Assembly (NCBI GenBank): GCA_036345935.2
Contig: JADWOT020001457.1
Location: 94,001-158,000 of the forward strand
DNA: 64,000 nt
Origin: Taenia hydatigena
Taxonomy: Eukaryota; Platyhelminthes; Cestoda; Cyclophyllidea; Taeniidae
Direction: 5' to 3'
Shown here: one piece after another, positions 47,971 to 60,228 of the stretch
Layout of the letters: every line of letters begins with the position of its first letter
Position numbering within the stretch: position 1 is the stretch's first letter
Program-made: the position numbers and the translations under genes
The notes under the pieces: model-generated
The model's database searches: none
The model's input: the letters and a program-made list of their open reading frames with translations, nothing else
What the model was told of the DNA's origin: nothing

Positions 47971-50900
47971 GCTTTCAAAAGTTAACTTTGAAGTAGAACT
48001 ACACGGCAAATTGGCAAAAAAAAGCACCGAAAACAAGTTATTGATTCCATTTTTGTAAATTAAACAGTTTATCCCAGAATTGCATTCGGGGCAATATCGA
48101 TCAAGCAACAATGATATTTCAGCATCAATGGTGATAATAATGTAGTACCACCCAACATGTGATCCTATTTTCCAAAAATATTTGCCATCAAACTGAATCT
48201 AGCAACTGGACTAGCAGTTAAAAATGATAAAAATGAAGTAGGTGTCGAGTTCTATTGGGGCCAAGCAACAGCAGCCTACACGCTCGCTCCCTAATGCAAA
48301 CGCTTAATGAGGTCATTCTTACAACAGCCTTGCTAAACAATTTTGGTTGAAAACAATTTTTTAAATTATTCTTTGTAAATTATGATTCCACATACTGATT
48401 TTGATTTTATCAATTTAATTTGCCAGAAAATGCGGTTTATTTATCGTAAATTCGCTGTACATAATCCGTGCACCTCGTTTTTAGGTCCTTATTTTGTTCC
48501 ACTTTTTGCTTAAGCTATTTTGAAAGTCCATAAATGCACTAGATTACCAATAGCAGGAACTGTTTTCTAGCACAAATTGTTCTTCTTAATCCCTAATTTG
48601 TGCTTGTTCTTCTTTTGTATTTACAATATCTCTGAATATTTCGTTTGTCTGCCAGTCACTTTGTCAAGACCGTAAAGAAACTGCCCCATTCAATAAGCAT
48701 ATTGCTAAAGGAGTTAGCAAAGCATATCACTAGCTTAAGTTATTTTTCTACGTTGGAATATTTTTCGTCATCCCGTAGGAAGCTTGCAGCCTGGGCCAGC
48801 TTTGTAATGACTTACTCTGCACATCTGTGATCATCAAAGCAATGCATCACACCCCTTTTCAAGATAGCGCATTGAGAAAATTTAAGCGCTAGCAATGTAA
48901 CGAAGTGAGCCTCTAAAGCCTTTTAATAAACTCCTTAATTCCGTTGGTGTCAATGTGTTGCGGTGTTATTCTATTCTTTACGAAATGCACTTTCCTATTA
49001 ACTTACTTGGTGCATTTATGTCTGCTTAGCCCTTCTAATAACCGCATGCACACATAAAGTCACCGTCGTATGGTGTTGTTCGTTCATTTTTCTCTACCTT
49101 CTAGGCTCTTAAGACGGCAGAATCAACATAGTCTAACAAAAGCTTGTCTTCCGCTTCTGTAGCCAGCTGTCTAAATTAGACCACAACAACCGAAGCCTTA
49201 GTTTTACGCTTTCTCCGCCCACCAAGCCTTTAATTCGCGTAAATGCTAAAATACTGAAGCCTTTTAACAAGTAAAACTTAAGGAGTGTTAAACAAATCTC
49301 TGCTTGAGCTGACTTTCAACCTCGACACAAGTCAGGTGGTGAAGTTATGTTAAGGCACCTGCTCCCACCAAAATTAAAGTTGGTGTTAATAGCTAAGTAG
49401 GAGTACGAAAAAAGCATGTGGTTTTCTCTTCTACCTTACTGACAGATAAATCTGGCCTTGATAAATGCAATGCATAAAGCTTAAACATTTGAAGCTAAGA
49501 ATTGTGGTGCGTTTGACTCCATTCAAACAGGGTCTATTGAGCCAACATCATAGGCATGGAGCTATGGGGACTTACAGCTGTATATTGATGCTGTGCTTCC
49601 GTTTTTGATCTAAAAGATCAAAATAAATTGCCTTTCATATCGCCGGGCTTTGTCCAAATTTCCTAAATGACTCAGCAAAGTGTAGTGATTAAATTGCAAG
49701 GTAAGTAGTAGGAAGGATGAAAGCAGATAGTCATATTCCTTTAGTTCGTTATCATGCCTTTTTGCCACTAAATAAAGCCACCTGCTGCAAATGGCTTAAC
49801 CCCAAGGAACAACGACTCCTTCAGCAAGTCGTTGATGGCTGAATGCCACTTCATTTAATGCGCTAGCAGCCGAGTGGAATTTTGGCTTTGGGTTTGGTTA
49901 CGGTAAAATGCAAGCGCAATTGAATGGAAAAGATGATGCAATGTAACAAGGAGCGAATAAATAAAGATAGAGAAGACCGGCAATCGGGAGCTTTCCATCA
50001 TCGGCTTCCACGCCTGTATTACCTCGATCTGGCGTAGCAAAACCTTAATGGTAAGACAGAAATCAGAAATCTATGCATAATATAGTCATCTGCATCCTCT
50101 GTTCCAATTATTTTGGCTCATCGCAGACTCTTATCATTTGGTCTTTTCTCCCGTTGTACAATTGAGAATAAAGATATGGCCGTTGGTGGTTTGAATTACA
50201 GACAACCACCTTCCTACCATCTTACCTATGTTCGGTCTTTGTCATTTTATTTGTCTGTATACTCGGATCGTCGCGAAAACTGACAAAGACTTTGCAGTAA
50301 GTGCGCGTTCGTGTATAGCACAGCGCAAATGCATTTGCCTTTCTCATTATCCAGGTTTATATTTTGTAGTTTTGAGGGTTGAATAAATAGTACACCATTA
50401 AGTGGTTGCCATTTTTCTCTTTAGCATTCTTTGAGGACCTGATATTCAGCTTCACCCTAAGTCAGATTAAAACTTGCTGCGAAGCTAATTGTTTCATTGG
50501 TTAACAAACCTAATTAGTCATTATTTTGATTTCAGCTAATTTGTTGGCATCTATTTCACACCATATTTTATAAGCCACCTCTCGGATTTTGCTCTATTCT
50601 CCAGCCACCCTCAATCCAAAGCGTTGGATCGAAAACGGAGCGAATGCGTAAAAGAAAAGCAGTACAAATGTAAAAAGGTTTGTCCAGAAAAGAAAAAGAA
50701 GGACTAGAAGAGAAAGTGGGGGAATAAAGTCTTCAACAGAAATGAAGTTGAAGCGACCTGAATCACCACTGGATTCAAGTCAGTATATATCGGTCAAATC
50801 GTAATTAGAAATTCGCAGCCATCCTGATAGTAGCCTAGCCATCAAAGCAGGAAGAAGTGCATTTAAGAAGATAGTTAGCCAGCTAGCCAATTATTTAGGA

Positions 50901-51440
50901 CATTTGACATTTCCTGGTTATCCAAACATGCAGGTAGACGCTCAACTGAACAGCATTAGATCCAGCCAGTTAGGCGTTTAGCCAACTGGCAAGTCTGTGC
51001 GGCAGGCAAATAACTAGGCGCCAACGCAGCCAGGTATGAAAACCAGCTAGTCCAGAGGGCCAGGCAATCGTGTAGGCAGTGAAGATGGACACAGTAGGGT
51101 GCAGATTGAGAGCAATTGTTGCAGGAATAATAGGGGTTAAACAAGAATGATGCAGCGTCATCTCGCTCCAGCCTCCGCATTATGCCATCAGCCCAATTTT
51201 CTTTCTGTTTGCTAAATATATGTATCTTGCCTCAGCATTATGTGCTTAATTGTCTTCAAGGAAGCCTCGACCGGTACTGTTATACGTGCTGTGCGCCAAC
51301 GAATTTTAAGAGCAGTTTCAACCTTCGTCTGTCCCAAGGCACCGAAGGTGTCATGCAACAGGCTAGCCTTATATTATCCCGTTTATCTGCCACTGCTTGA
51401 GCGTGCACAAAATCCTTCCTTCATAAAGGCAACATTTAGA
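47971..51440. other. no supported gene upstream of the AIMP1-like gene
   Basis: AT-rich, with few frames over 60 codons. I see no exon with family similarity and no repeat partner. Confidence 0.45.
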
Positions 51441-51442
51441 GG

Positions 51443-51517
51443 TAGCTGGTGGGTCAAGAATGAGGAAGGGCTGCATGACTCAAAGTCCTGGATTCTAATT
51501 ACTACACCATGAAGCCA
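51443..51517 (-). pseudogene. tRNA-Gln-like pseudogene
   Basis: On the minus strand GGCTTCATGGTGTAGTAATT then AGAATCCAGGACTTTGAGTC follows eukaryotic tRNA-Gln through the D arm and anticodon arm, with TTG in the anticodon position (CTTTGAG loop). The anticodon stem has mismatches, and the T arm lacks a GTTCAAATC-type box, so it is unlikely to be functional. Confidence 0.5.
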
Positions 51518-52058
51518 CGCTGTCAGTGAATCACTAAAGATGCGAGTCCACTCTAATCCTATGGAAAGACAAACGGCTAAAGATAGTAAGGTACAGGAAA
51601 GAGAGGTAAAAGAGGGATGTAATCATACCTCTGGGGAGCTCTAATTCTCGACCAGCGCATTATGACCACGCACCTATATCCTTTGAGTGATCTACAGGAG
51701 GATCCCACACAACCGCTACCACCTCGCTACTATCTACCACTAACCACTTGCTCACCTCAATTACGCTAAATTCATCCGCATCATTCTCAAGCGCTCTTGC
51801 TAATGCTGCCTTTACACTTCTACCTTGTAGCCGCAACCGCTAGCGTCATTCAATCGAATGCAACTACAAAAAACACCCGGGAAGGTGATAGACTGCATCA
51901 GATGAGTCGACACGTTGACCGTGTGGAAAAGTATACTTGCACCGAGTGAGTGTAGGGGAGCGGACATGACATGCCATGCAATGAGGAGTAGAGCGGTGTG
52001 CTAGCAGTCAAAGCAATGGATCGATGAAACCAGAAAGGCGGATGCTGTGAGAGATAGG

Positions 52059-52131
52059 GCTGTTGTAGCGCAATACGTAGCGCGTCTGAATTATACTCAG
52101 AATATTGCGAATTCGAGTCTCTTCTGCAGCT
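52059..52131 (+). tRNA. tRNA-like gene or pseudogene, anticodon loop ATTATAC (UAU)
   Basis: A 73-base cloverleaf can be drawn. The acceptor GCTGTTG/CTGCAGC pairs at 6 of 7 positions, the D stem is GCGC/GCGC, and the anticodon stem TCTGA/TCAGA is perfect with loop ATTATAC, T at 33 and A at 37. The T loop is TTCGAGT. The T stem pairs poorly (about 3 of 5), arguing for a decayed gene. The body (GCGCAAT, TAGCGCGTCTGA, CAGAA..TTGCG) is closest to tRNA-Trp, but the anticodon would read Ile AUA. Confidence 0.45.
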
Positions 52132-52464
52132 ATGATAGCATAGCTAATGCCTTCCTTCCTTCGCCTCTTAATGCTTTGTGCATGGTTAGGATTTTCACTG
52201 CTTGGAAACCATCTCATATTCAATTAATCCATTCCTGTCGGTCACGATCAAGCTATTTTATAGCAAACAAATCTCGTTCCTACATGCCGCAACAATTCGC
52301 TGTACTCCCATGCCAGCCTCTCCTACCTCGCCTTCCTGTCGCCCGCCTCTTGCTTTCTTCCCCATTGGATGGCACGGAGTAGACAGACAAATTGCAATTA
52401 CAACGCGTTTTTTTTACGTGGCGCAGCAGAGTAGAAGGGTAAGGTAAGGGGGAGTGCAGTGCAC

Positions 52465-52531
52465 TGATCCTGACGTGATTTGAACACACATCTAGAGTCA
52501 GACGCTCTACAATCACACTACTAAGTTGTTA
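52465..52531 (-). pseudogene. tRNA-Trp-like pseudogene
   Basis: The minus strand reads GTAGAGCGTCTGACTCTAGA then TGTGTGTTCAAATCACGTCA, matching tRNA-Trp through the D arm, anticodon 5' half, T arm and acceptor 3' half. The anticodon CCA has become CTA, and about eleven bases of anticodon stem and variable loop are missing, so it cannot fold normally. Confidence 0.65.
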
Positions 52532-53931
52532 ACGTAGTCTTCGTGCCACCTTGTCAGCACCATCACTAATCAGCGCCATTGCCTGGTGTATCTACCCTTC
52601 CCTTGCAGCAGCAACTGCTGTAGAAGACGGTAATGGCATGCGGATAGGTATGAGTGATGGGGTAGTGACACTACTGCCGCATTCATCTATGCAGGTCTCA
52701 GGGTACGATGGTGTGCAGATTGGAAGGAGAGGAAAGTGAGTGGGTGGGATGGGTTAGGATGCTAGGAACCTCGCCTCTCACGCGTGGTGTCCTATCTGAT
52801 TCGTCATCATTAATAGGTCGGATATATAAGCAAAATTTCCTTACACGGTTGGTTTTTACCAAATTGCTTTTATTTTTATTCGGACAACTAAGTTTCGACC
52901 AAAAGTTTGTTTCCCAGAGGAGAAGTTTTGGGTATTCGGATCCAATAAAGCGCTCTGGTTGAATGAATGCTGTTTAAGCTGTTTTTACGACACACCTTAA
53001 CAGCAATTGTGGCCGCAGAAACACGTTGATCAGGCGGTAAACATGCATCCCTAACTTTTATTAACCTACTTTAGACCGCAAGACTTCGATGCGGATGGAT
53101 TGTAGCAGAACAAACCACCAATTTATTTCTACTCAAGTATTGTATCAGGGAAAATCATTTGCGTAGAACATACCAGAATTTGCATTGCGGTTCACGAGAT
53201 TCCAAGTGCCAATGCGCCAAACTTTAGATTTCTCGTTTGTGTAGAGCACAGACTGGTCATAAGCAACCAACATTCAGAGAATAGAGATCGACAAGGAAAG
53301 CACACTGAGGACAAGGATGAAGACGGCAAGGAAAACGAATGAATTTTAGGGTCCGAGGAGCGGAAAGAGGTCCAGTCCAAAGGTCCATAGCCTTGGTTTG
53401 ACAACGTCAAGGAAGGCCAAGCACTCATGCAGTACCCATTTCCGTACCATTTTGCGCCTGATTAAAGAGTGTGCGTGGCGACTAAACAATTTCTCGTTTT
53501 CCCTTAACCCTCTCTGTTCAGCACAAGAATTTACTTTAGCCTCCTCACTCAAATATACCTCTAAAGAGGTGAGCTAATTCTGAAGGTCCAGAAGAGTGCC
53601 TAGCTACATCTTCAGCTTCGTTGACAAACCGGGCACATGTTGGGTGGTTGCATTAAGTAGTGTCTACAAATAAGATGAACGCATTGGCAGTTCCGGATAA
53701 AATAGGAGGCCGAATCTAAGTTGACTAGATCAGTTGCAGTTGCTCAGATATAGAACATGCCACTCAACTTGAGTCGCGTAAACACCACTGATTCCAAACT
53801 AGAATGCCCTGCATGACGATCTTACCATGTCAAACTGCAGATGAAGCCGAGAATTTGTCGTTGGCGCATTGGCGATTTTCTTCATGTCACTGACTGTAGT
53901 TAAAGTGGCGAGAGCCGAGAATGGGCCCAAA
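52532..53931. other. no supported gene
   Basis: Chance frames only; no repeat partner found in the window. Confidence 0.45.
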
Positions 53932-54735
53932 TTCAACAAGAAAGTAAACGTTTCTAAGAATTTCACCGTCACCCACTAACATTGATTGTTGATTGCGCTT
54001 CTCTTTCTTACGCAAGGTTGCCTTAATTCTTACCGTCCATCACCATACAGATCCGTACTCATGTTTCGGTTCTCCTCATTGGCTCTTGCGAAGTCGACAT
54101 TTGCTCTGGGTCTACAAAATACAACTCGAGGTCCACTGTTATAACTCATAAATAAGCATAAGTGGGCAACATTATCCACCTGCAGAACCATTCGGTCACT
54201 CAACCGGTCACCATACCTGCAGATTCACGTGGCGCCCTACATTGTGCATTCACACCCGTTAACAATCCGGACGACTTCGGATGCGGATGGGCGTGGGGTG
54301 TGTGGAGGCTACAAGTAGCGAGGATGTCCTTGTGTCCATTTCGGCGTCATTTGTATAAAGAGGAATGCTGAAAAGCCGAAGGGTGTGAGGTGAGTTTTAA
54401 TGTAGAGGCACAAAAAGTGGGACATTGGCGATGCTGGACAAGGAAAACTGGAAACCCTTTCGTTAGGAAACGAGAAATTGGTAAGATGTAAGTGCGAATG
54501 AGGTGAGAAAGCATGCATCGGTGGTCAGGAAATGCAGAATAGTAGTGTGCACTTGACTTGTGCTGATTCAGCAAAAGCGCTGGTCATCTTAGTTGTATAT
54601 TGACCTTACCGTTTTTAGCATTTGCCACCAGTGATGCATTCTCAACTCCAAAACGGCCTAATGAAGCATTCGCTAGCTTCACACTGCGTATAATCACAAA
54701 AGTCCTTGTCCATCCTACCCTTACATCTACCACAT
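53932..54735 (+). repeat. composite duplication, block A copy 2
   Basis: Direct partner of 38757-39425. On the minus strand it contains a readable frame (RTFVIIRSVKLANASL, VENASLVANAKNG) that is interrupted by a stop in copy 1, so it may be a relic of coding sequence; the family is not recognised. Confidence 0.8.
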
Positions 54736-57026
54736 TAGTCGCAGTTTTCAGCATGGCAACGAGGGCTCTACCACTCAATGCCTCTTGGACTTTCTTCCGG
54801 GGATAGATGGAGTTTTCAAAATAATGGCACAGTGACTGGGAACATGTGTAGCTGCAGCATGCATTCTGACAGCCATAGCCAGTATTTGCACCAGAACGAC
54901 ACAAGATAATGACATGGCTGAAATGTTAACTGCTTTGGGTAACAAAAGCCACCGACTACGAGACAGATGCACGTAATGGCAGAAGTTGTCCCTAACCACA
55001 TCGCAGTAATGTGATACTCGACGACTTGGGTACGCTCCTCCATAGAACTTCATGGCCTGGTCAAACCTCACTGACTTCGGTTTATCTGTTTGTCAACCAC
55101 AATACCCTCGCGTTTTGTCGTGTTATCTTTAAAACATGCGCATTCTAAAGACGTTACTTTTCATGCCAATCGCAATTTATGGTATATACTGTGTAATGAA
55201 CAAAAAATATGGGTTACGCTATTCTCACGGGCGGACCGCATTATCAATAATTACGTATTTGCAATGCTTTGTCTCATTTTCTTATTAAATGTTTTCGTTA
55301 TCAATGCTTTGTAGCCCCCACGCAATCGGATAGCCAACTCAACTTTAATTTTCACAGTTCAGTCTATTCTTACCTGAGGATGGCAACCTTTATCCAATGA
55401 AGATGCGAAGTTAAGCGACCTCGTAAGTAATTGCATTTCGACAAGCGTCATAAAATGCGATTTCAAAATTGATGGCATAATATGGTATGTAACGGTGACA
55501 CCAAATGTTTGTCTACGGCCTTCCGGATTAGTGTTATTAATAAGTCCTCAATTTTCCTTATCAAATTATGTATAACTTGTTGTTGTCTTTTTGCGCTGAC
55601 AAGGACATGCGGTCCACTAATAGCTGCTGATTCGCTCTTTACCTATCAAGAAATCGATCGATGGCAGCAGAGATCTAGTGTACTATAGAATGGTGCTGAC
55701 TAACTAACACACCGGATGAGGCTGTAGCATTAAGTTAAACTGAACCACTCCCACATTAAATAGAAGCACAAAGCAGATTTGTCTGAACAAGAGTTTTATG
55801 TAAGACATACAAGTCAAATGGAAATAAGGATGCAGTCCTAGATAAATGTAGCGAACAGAAGGAGCTCAACATCTCGCTTGAATATAACTAAGGCATAGCA
55901 GCTCTGTAAATGAGCAAGGTCTGTCTTACAGAACTGAGGTAACATGTTTAGTCACGTATTTATTCTTCCTGCGTTCTCTGACAAGCTTTAATCAACGATG
56001 ATTAACTAGTCACTGAAATTTGCATAGGGAAGAAATTAAGCACAGACTTTTGGCAAAACCATTGGTTATGAAATGATTAATCTATCAATCAATTAAATAC
56101 AATCGTAAGATTTTAGTCAGAATGCTTGCTAATGAAGTTTTATAATTGCCCTCGAAGCGCCTACCCCTTACCTCTTTCCCTCTTCCACCCATTCACCCTT
56201 CCTGCCAATCCCACATGACTACGCCGGCATCCACACCATACATTTTTTTGTTTTTTTCCCCCTTTCTCTTATTCTCACCGCCTCACGTCACCTTCATTTC
56301 CTCCTCATTGATCCTGAATCAATCCAAATACACAATGCAAGACGCAGTTGTCCGTGCACTTGCTAATGCATTGCAGAGAGCAACATTCTAGCAAGCACTA
56401 ATGTCAATGCACCCGTGTACCTTTCGGCGATGACAGCGACACCACCACGACAACTGAATCCGATGCCGCTATCAACGCCACCACCACTTCCATTAACATT
56501 ACCAAGCGCAATGCATTTGTATTCACAACACATTCTGCGCATTTTGGTTCCACGAAGAGCAGCTTAACAAAATGCAAATAATAATGCATGGATTAAACCT
56601 TAGATCATACAGCATACAACTAATTAGGGCATGTGCTATGAATTTTATAACGCTCATGCTTGCTTATTAGCTGTATCCTTTGTACAAATGCGTAAATAAT
56701 TTTTATGCATTTGTGCAAAATTGTATGCGCTGAAGACCTCGAAACCCAAAGCCACCATTCATAGCATTCGACAAATCTCGCTAAGTGTGGAAACGCAAGA
56801 TCCCTGCATGCCTATTTGCGCAAGACATACACAAAACATGTGTTGATTTAATAACTAAGCATATCTCAAACACAGCTTTCCACACCAAAACCTATCCAGA
56901 ATGTCCATCCTAATTGGTCTGCCATGAGTGAGCATTCAACGAGTGGGAGAGTGAATGGGAATTAAAATTTAGGTGCATCTCACCTAAAATAGGCACCATA
57001 ATGAGAAGTAGATGTGTTATTATCAA
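54736..57026. other. spacer between blocks A and B, copy 2
   Basis: About 2.3 kb against 1.3 kb in copy 1. Minus-strand frames over 54775-55071 in two registers look protein-like in pieces (YHITAMWLGTTSAITCICLV, CVVLVQILAMAV), which may be a frameshifted relic. Pyrimidine-rich sequence lies at 56150-56320. No intact gene. Confidence 0.4.
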
Positions 57027-59036
57027 TATTTTCTTGAGGAATATGAGTAGCGGATTAGTGCCACAGTTTAAAGTTCAAATCAAAAGTCTTTAGGATAGAA
57101 TTACTGTCTGAAAGCATCGATGCATTTCATTCTCGTATGAAGAGTGTGTCTGTACTGGACACAAGATAGACATTGGTCTTTGCCTGGATGCGGTAAAACA
57201 GTTATAACAAAGCTTGGTGGCAATTCATTGAACTAACCCCTATACATTAACATAATTTACTGACAGCTTACATATGTTGAGTATAGTTCATGCCTGACCA
57301 GGTGTGGCAAGTTCCAGAATTCTTTTAAAGGCAATAGTTTTTGCTTAATTAGCATGGTACAAGTAAAGGGATGAGCTTATAATGTAATAGCCAGATCCAA
57401 CCATGGATGAACCGATTCAGCAATCTTGACCCTTCCAAGAACAAATGATTGTTTCCTGGACTTACAAATCTGAAACCACACAGCCGAGCTCATCTATGTA
57501 TGTCATGCGGTGCGACCATGCGACTTGCTACTCCGACTCACCTTTAATCCCTGACCTCAAAAGTCACAACCCAGTAATCACTGTAATCACGTCCATTTAC
57601 ATAAACATGATGCAGTTCCACAATGTTAGATAAAAACACAGCTGCTCGACATGACTCAAATCTAGCCAGCCCATGTAGGCATTAGGTGCATATCATGGGA
57701 CATCCAGATGGGTCCCTAGCTAAAATAGCATATCTACTTGCATTTAATGATGCGAATTTTAGGTGGAAGGCCATCAACTCCAGTTTCAAGGTCAATCCCG
57801 TTGCAGCCAATGCTACGGTGTATTCAAAACTTATTAGCGAGACTAGTGGTATAGGTTTGGTAAGGGTACAAGGCGAATCTCATTTAGAAGTCTTAATTTT
57901 TGTTAAATACCATTCTACCTTGCATTATTACTTTTCCCACTGGTCTTCTGGTCGGGAAGACACCTTCTGTACCAAACAAACCCTTTGTATATGTGATTAA
58001 CACTGGCTCGATATGTGTCGTGTGAACCCTTGTAATGGCTCTTCGGAATAGGAGCAGTTATGGTACAGGTGTATTGAGCGACCAATGTGAGCAGCCGAAT
58101 CGACTTAAAGGCATGCCTTACTATTCAAATTTTTACGAAATACGTTATGAGACTTGCTCGAATGTAAAGATGCGTATGTGGACGCATAACCAGGATGTCA
58201 TCTAGTATCATCTGATGTGGTTCCTTTAATTCTTAATAAATAGGACCTTAACTTTTTAAGAGTTGTGACAAAGGGCACCAATTTCACTAGATTCCTTTTA
58301 GTTTAGATTTTTAATTTCAAGCCATAGCAGTGTGACCATTTCTGGGCCGATCAAGTGCGTTAGTAGCAGTTCTGCGGAGCACAGTGAGTTCTCAAAGAAT
58401 CTAAAAGAGCACCATTCTGCCAACCTAAAAAGGCACATTGTTGTATTGCGATGCTTAAAATACATTTCATTTTAATTGACTAGAGACATTTAAAACTAAA
58501 GCAAACCCTTGATTTTTCAGGTTTAAAGTTGACACTCGCCGTTGCCGTGGCATTCTTAGATGTTGGTGGTCGTTAAGTCAATTTAGTTACCACCGATCAA
58601 TGTTGCGGGCAGTACGGCAGTACTTGTGCCCATGTGACAGCTTATGATCAACTAATAAAGCCTTTAATTGATACCCGCAGGCATTCGCCAGTCTCTATTA
58701 GAAGCCTTCCTGCCTGCTACAGTGACATGAAGCTAAACCACCCAGTAATAAGACACTTGATTAAAATCAAGCCTTGTAATGCCAGTTTGACATCTTCTAT
58801 TACCAACTTCACCCTCAGAAATTTCTAGCTCATAGCCTTGCCAATCGTTCCCACTTCCATTCAGAAACCGCTCTTGACTTTTTGTCATTGACACTTAGCC
58901 TGCAAAAAATCTGTCTTAACCCTGCACAGAACCCGAAACTTCTTGGGCAGTAAGTGAGTATTAGTGGTAAGTAGTAAGTAGGAAGCGGTCGTAAGTATTC
59001 GTAGTAGCGATGAATACTTCAAGTTCAAGCAGCACA
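57027..59036 (+). repeat. composite duplication, block B copy 2 (~2.0 kb)
   Basis: Direct partner of 40757-42766. The 104-codon frame at 57686-58000 (HIMGHPDGSLAKIAYL) shares its start with the 69-codon frame of copy 1 (HIMGHPDGSLAKVAYL). This follows from DNA similarity and does not prove coding. Confidence 0.85.
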
Positions 59037-59271
59037 CATTGAACCAGGACACTTGTGTACTTTCAAGTAAAACTGAGGAAACCAAGGGATAGGCGTTTGG
59101 ACAAATGTTTGCTTGGCATTAGTCCGTAAATATAACTATGAATTATACTTTTCGGAATGCGGTCTGCAGGCCTTCATTGCTCCCTTGTCTAAACTGTTTC
59201 AAAATCGTTTATGCCATTGGTTTAAGGAGACTATTTCCTAACACTGATCTCACCCTTCAAGAAAACCACTA

Positions 59272-59589
59272 ATGGAAGTGAACAATAAAAATCGTGAGGA
59301 ATTGGATGACCGTGAAAACAGCATCGGACCCCAAATCTCTAACTTGGGTCAAGGATTCTGTCACTTCCGGATGCGTGGAATAGCTTTAAAAAGTAAAAAG
59401 AGGGCTCGTCAAGTTGATACCAAAGCCGGTTTAAGATCTGCTGACATCGGGACATTGTGTCAAATCTACACCGCAATACACAGCTTTCACAGGCAAAGGA
59501 ACCACAAGTCGTCAGTGAATAAGGCGGTTATCACTAGGTACAATTTTACTCTTCGATTTCTTTCAAAGCGCGGCCAGTCTCGGATTTGA
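59272..59589 (+). other. unassigned 105-codon ATG frame
   Basis: Starts MEVNNKNREELDDRENSIG and is hydrophilic and basic throughout, ending in TGA. It lies just beyond the end of repeat block B copy 2. No domain is recognised and no splice signals or repeat copy support it. It is listed because its length and composition stand out from neighbouring chance frames. Confidence 0.2.
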
Positions 59590-60228
59590 CACATCAGAGC
59601 GGCATCTCTGCTAGGAACCTTCGTGTCTAGCTACTAGTTCACAGAGCGCACCTATTAGCTGTCATTCGAATGCTGTGAGTCTATGTCTCAATCAAGATAT
59701 GCACAATGAACATCTGCCGGCCCATACTGTCGAGTGTCCCATACGATTCCACCCTACACATTCTTTAAAGGATATAATTGAACTAGAAGTAATGAGAGAA
59801 TTTTACTTACAGTAGTGTCGTTAGACTAAGCAGGGTTTTCCTTCCTCACCATGTTTGAAAATGAGCAAATAAAATGCTCAAAACACTTAAAAACAGTGTT
59901 TGGTCACCTCACTCTATATAGATACTACCTAAATGAAAGAAGACTATTCTAAGTGCATTGTATTTTCATTGCTTTTAAGTAAAGTGCCGCCTAGAGCATC
60001 ATGACACCGCCTAATGCATATAATCTCATTGTCGTTCTTAAATGAAACACAAGAGTAAAACTGTGTAAAATGGCAATCGAATGTCTTAATGTTCCCATCT
60101 GGACTTCAAAAAGACAATAAGGCAAGCTATAAATTTTGCGGGAAATTTTTGCTGAGGTAAATAGTGCTTCGCATATCAAGCACTGTTTAGATTATGAGAA
60201 ACAAATAAAGATAAAAGAAAGCAGCTGA

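Noticed and set aside
51600..51680. Another tRNA-like stretch (minus strand, GTGCGTGGTCATAATGCGCT)
   Set aside because: Only the D-arm region resembles a tRNA; no paired anticodon stem or T arm could be drawn.
59272..59589. Possible POU or other DNA-binding domain in the 105-codon frame
   Set aside because: The resemblance is limited to scattered basic residues; no domain signature holds over its length.
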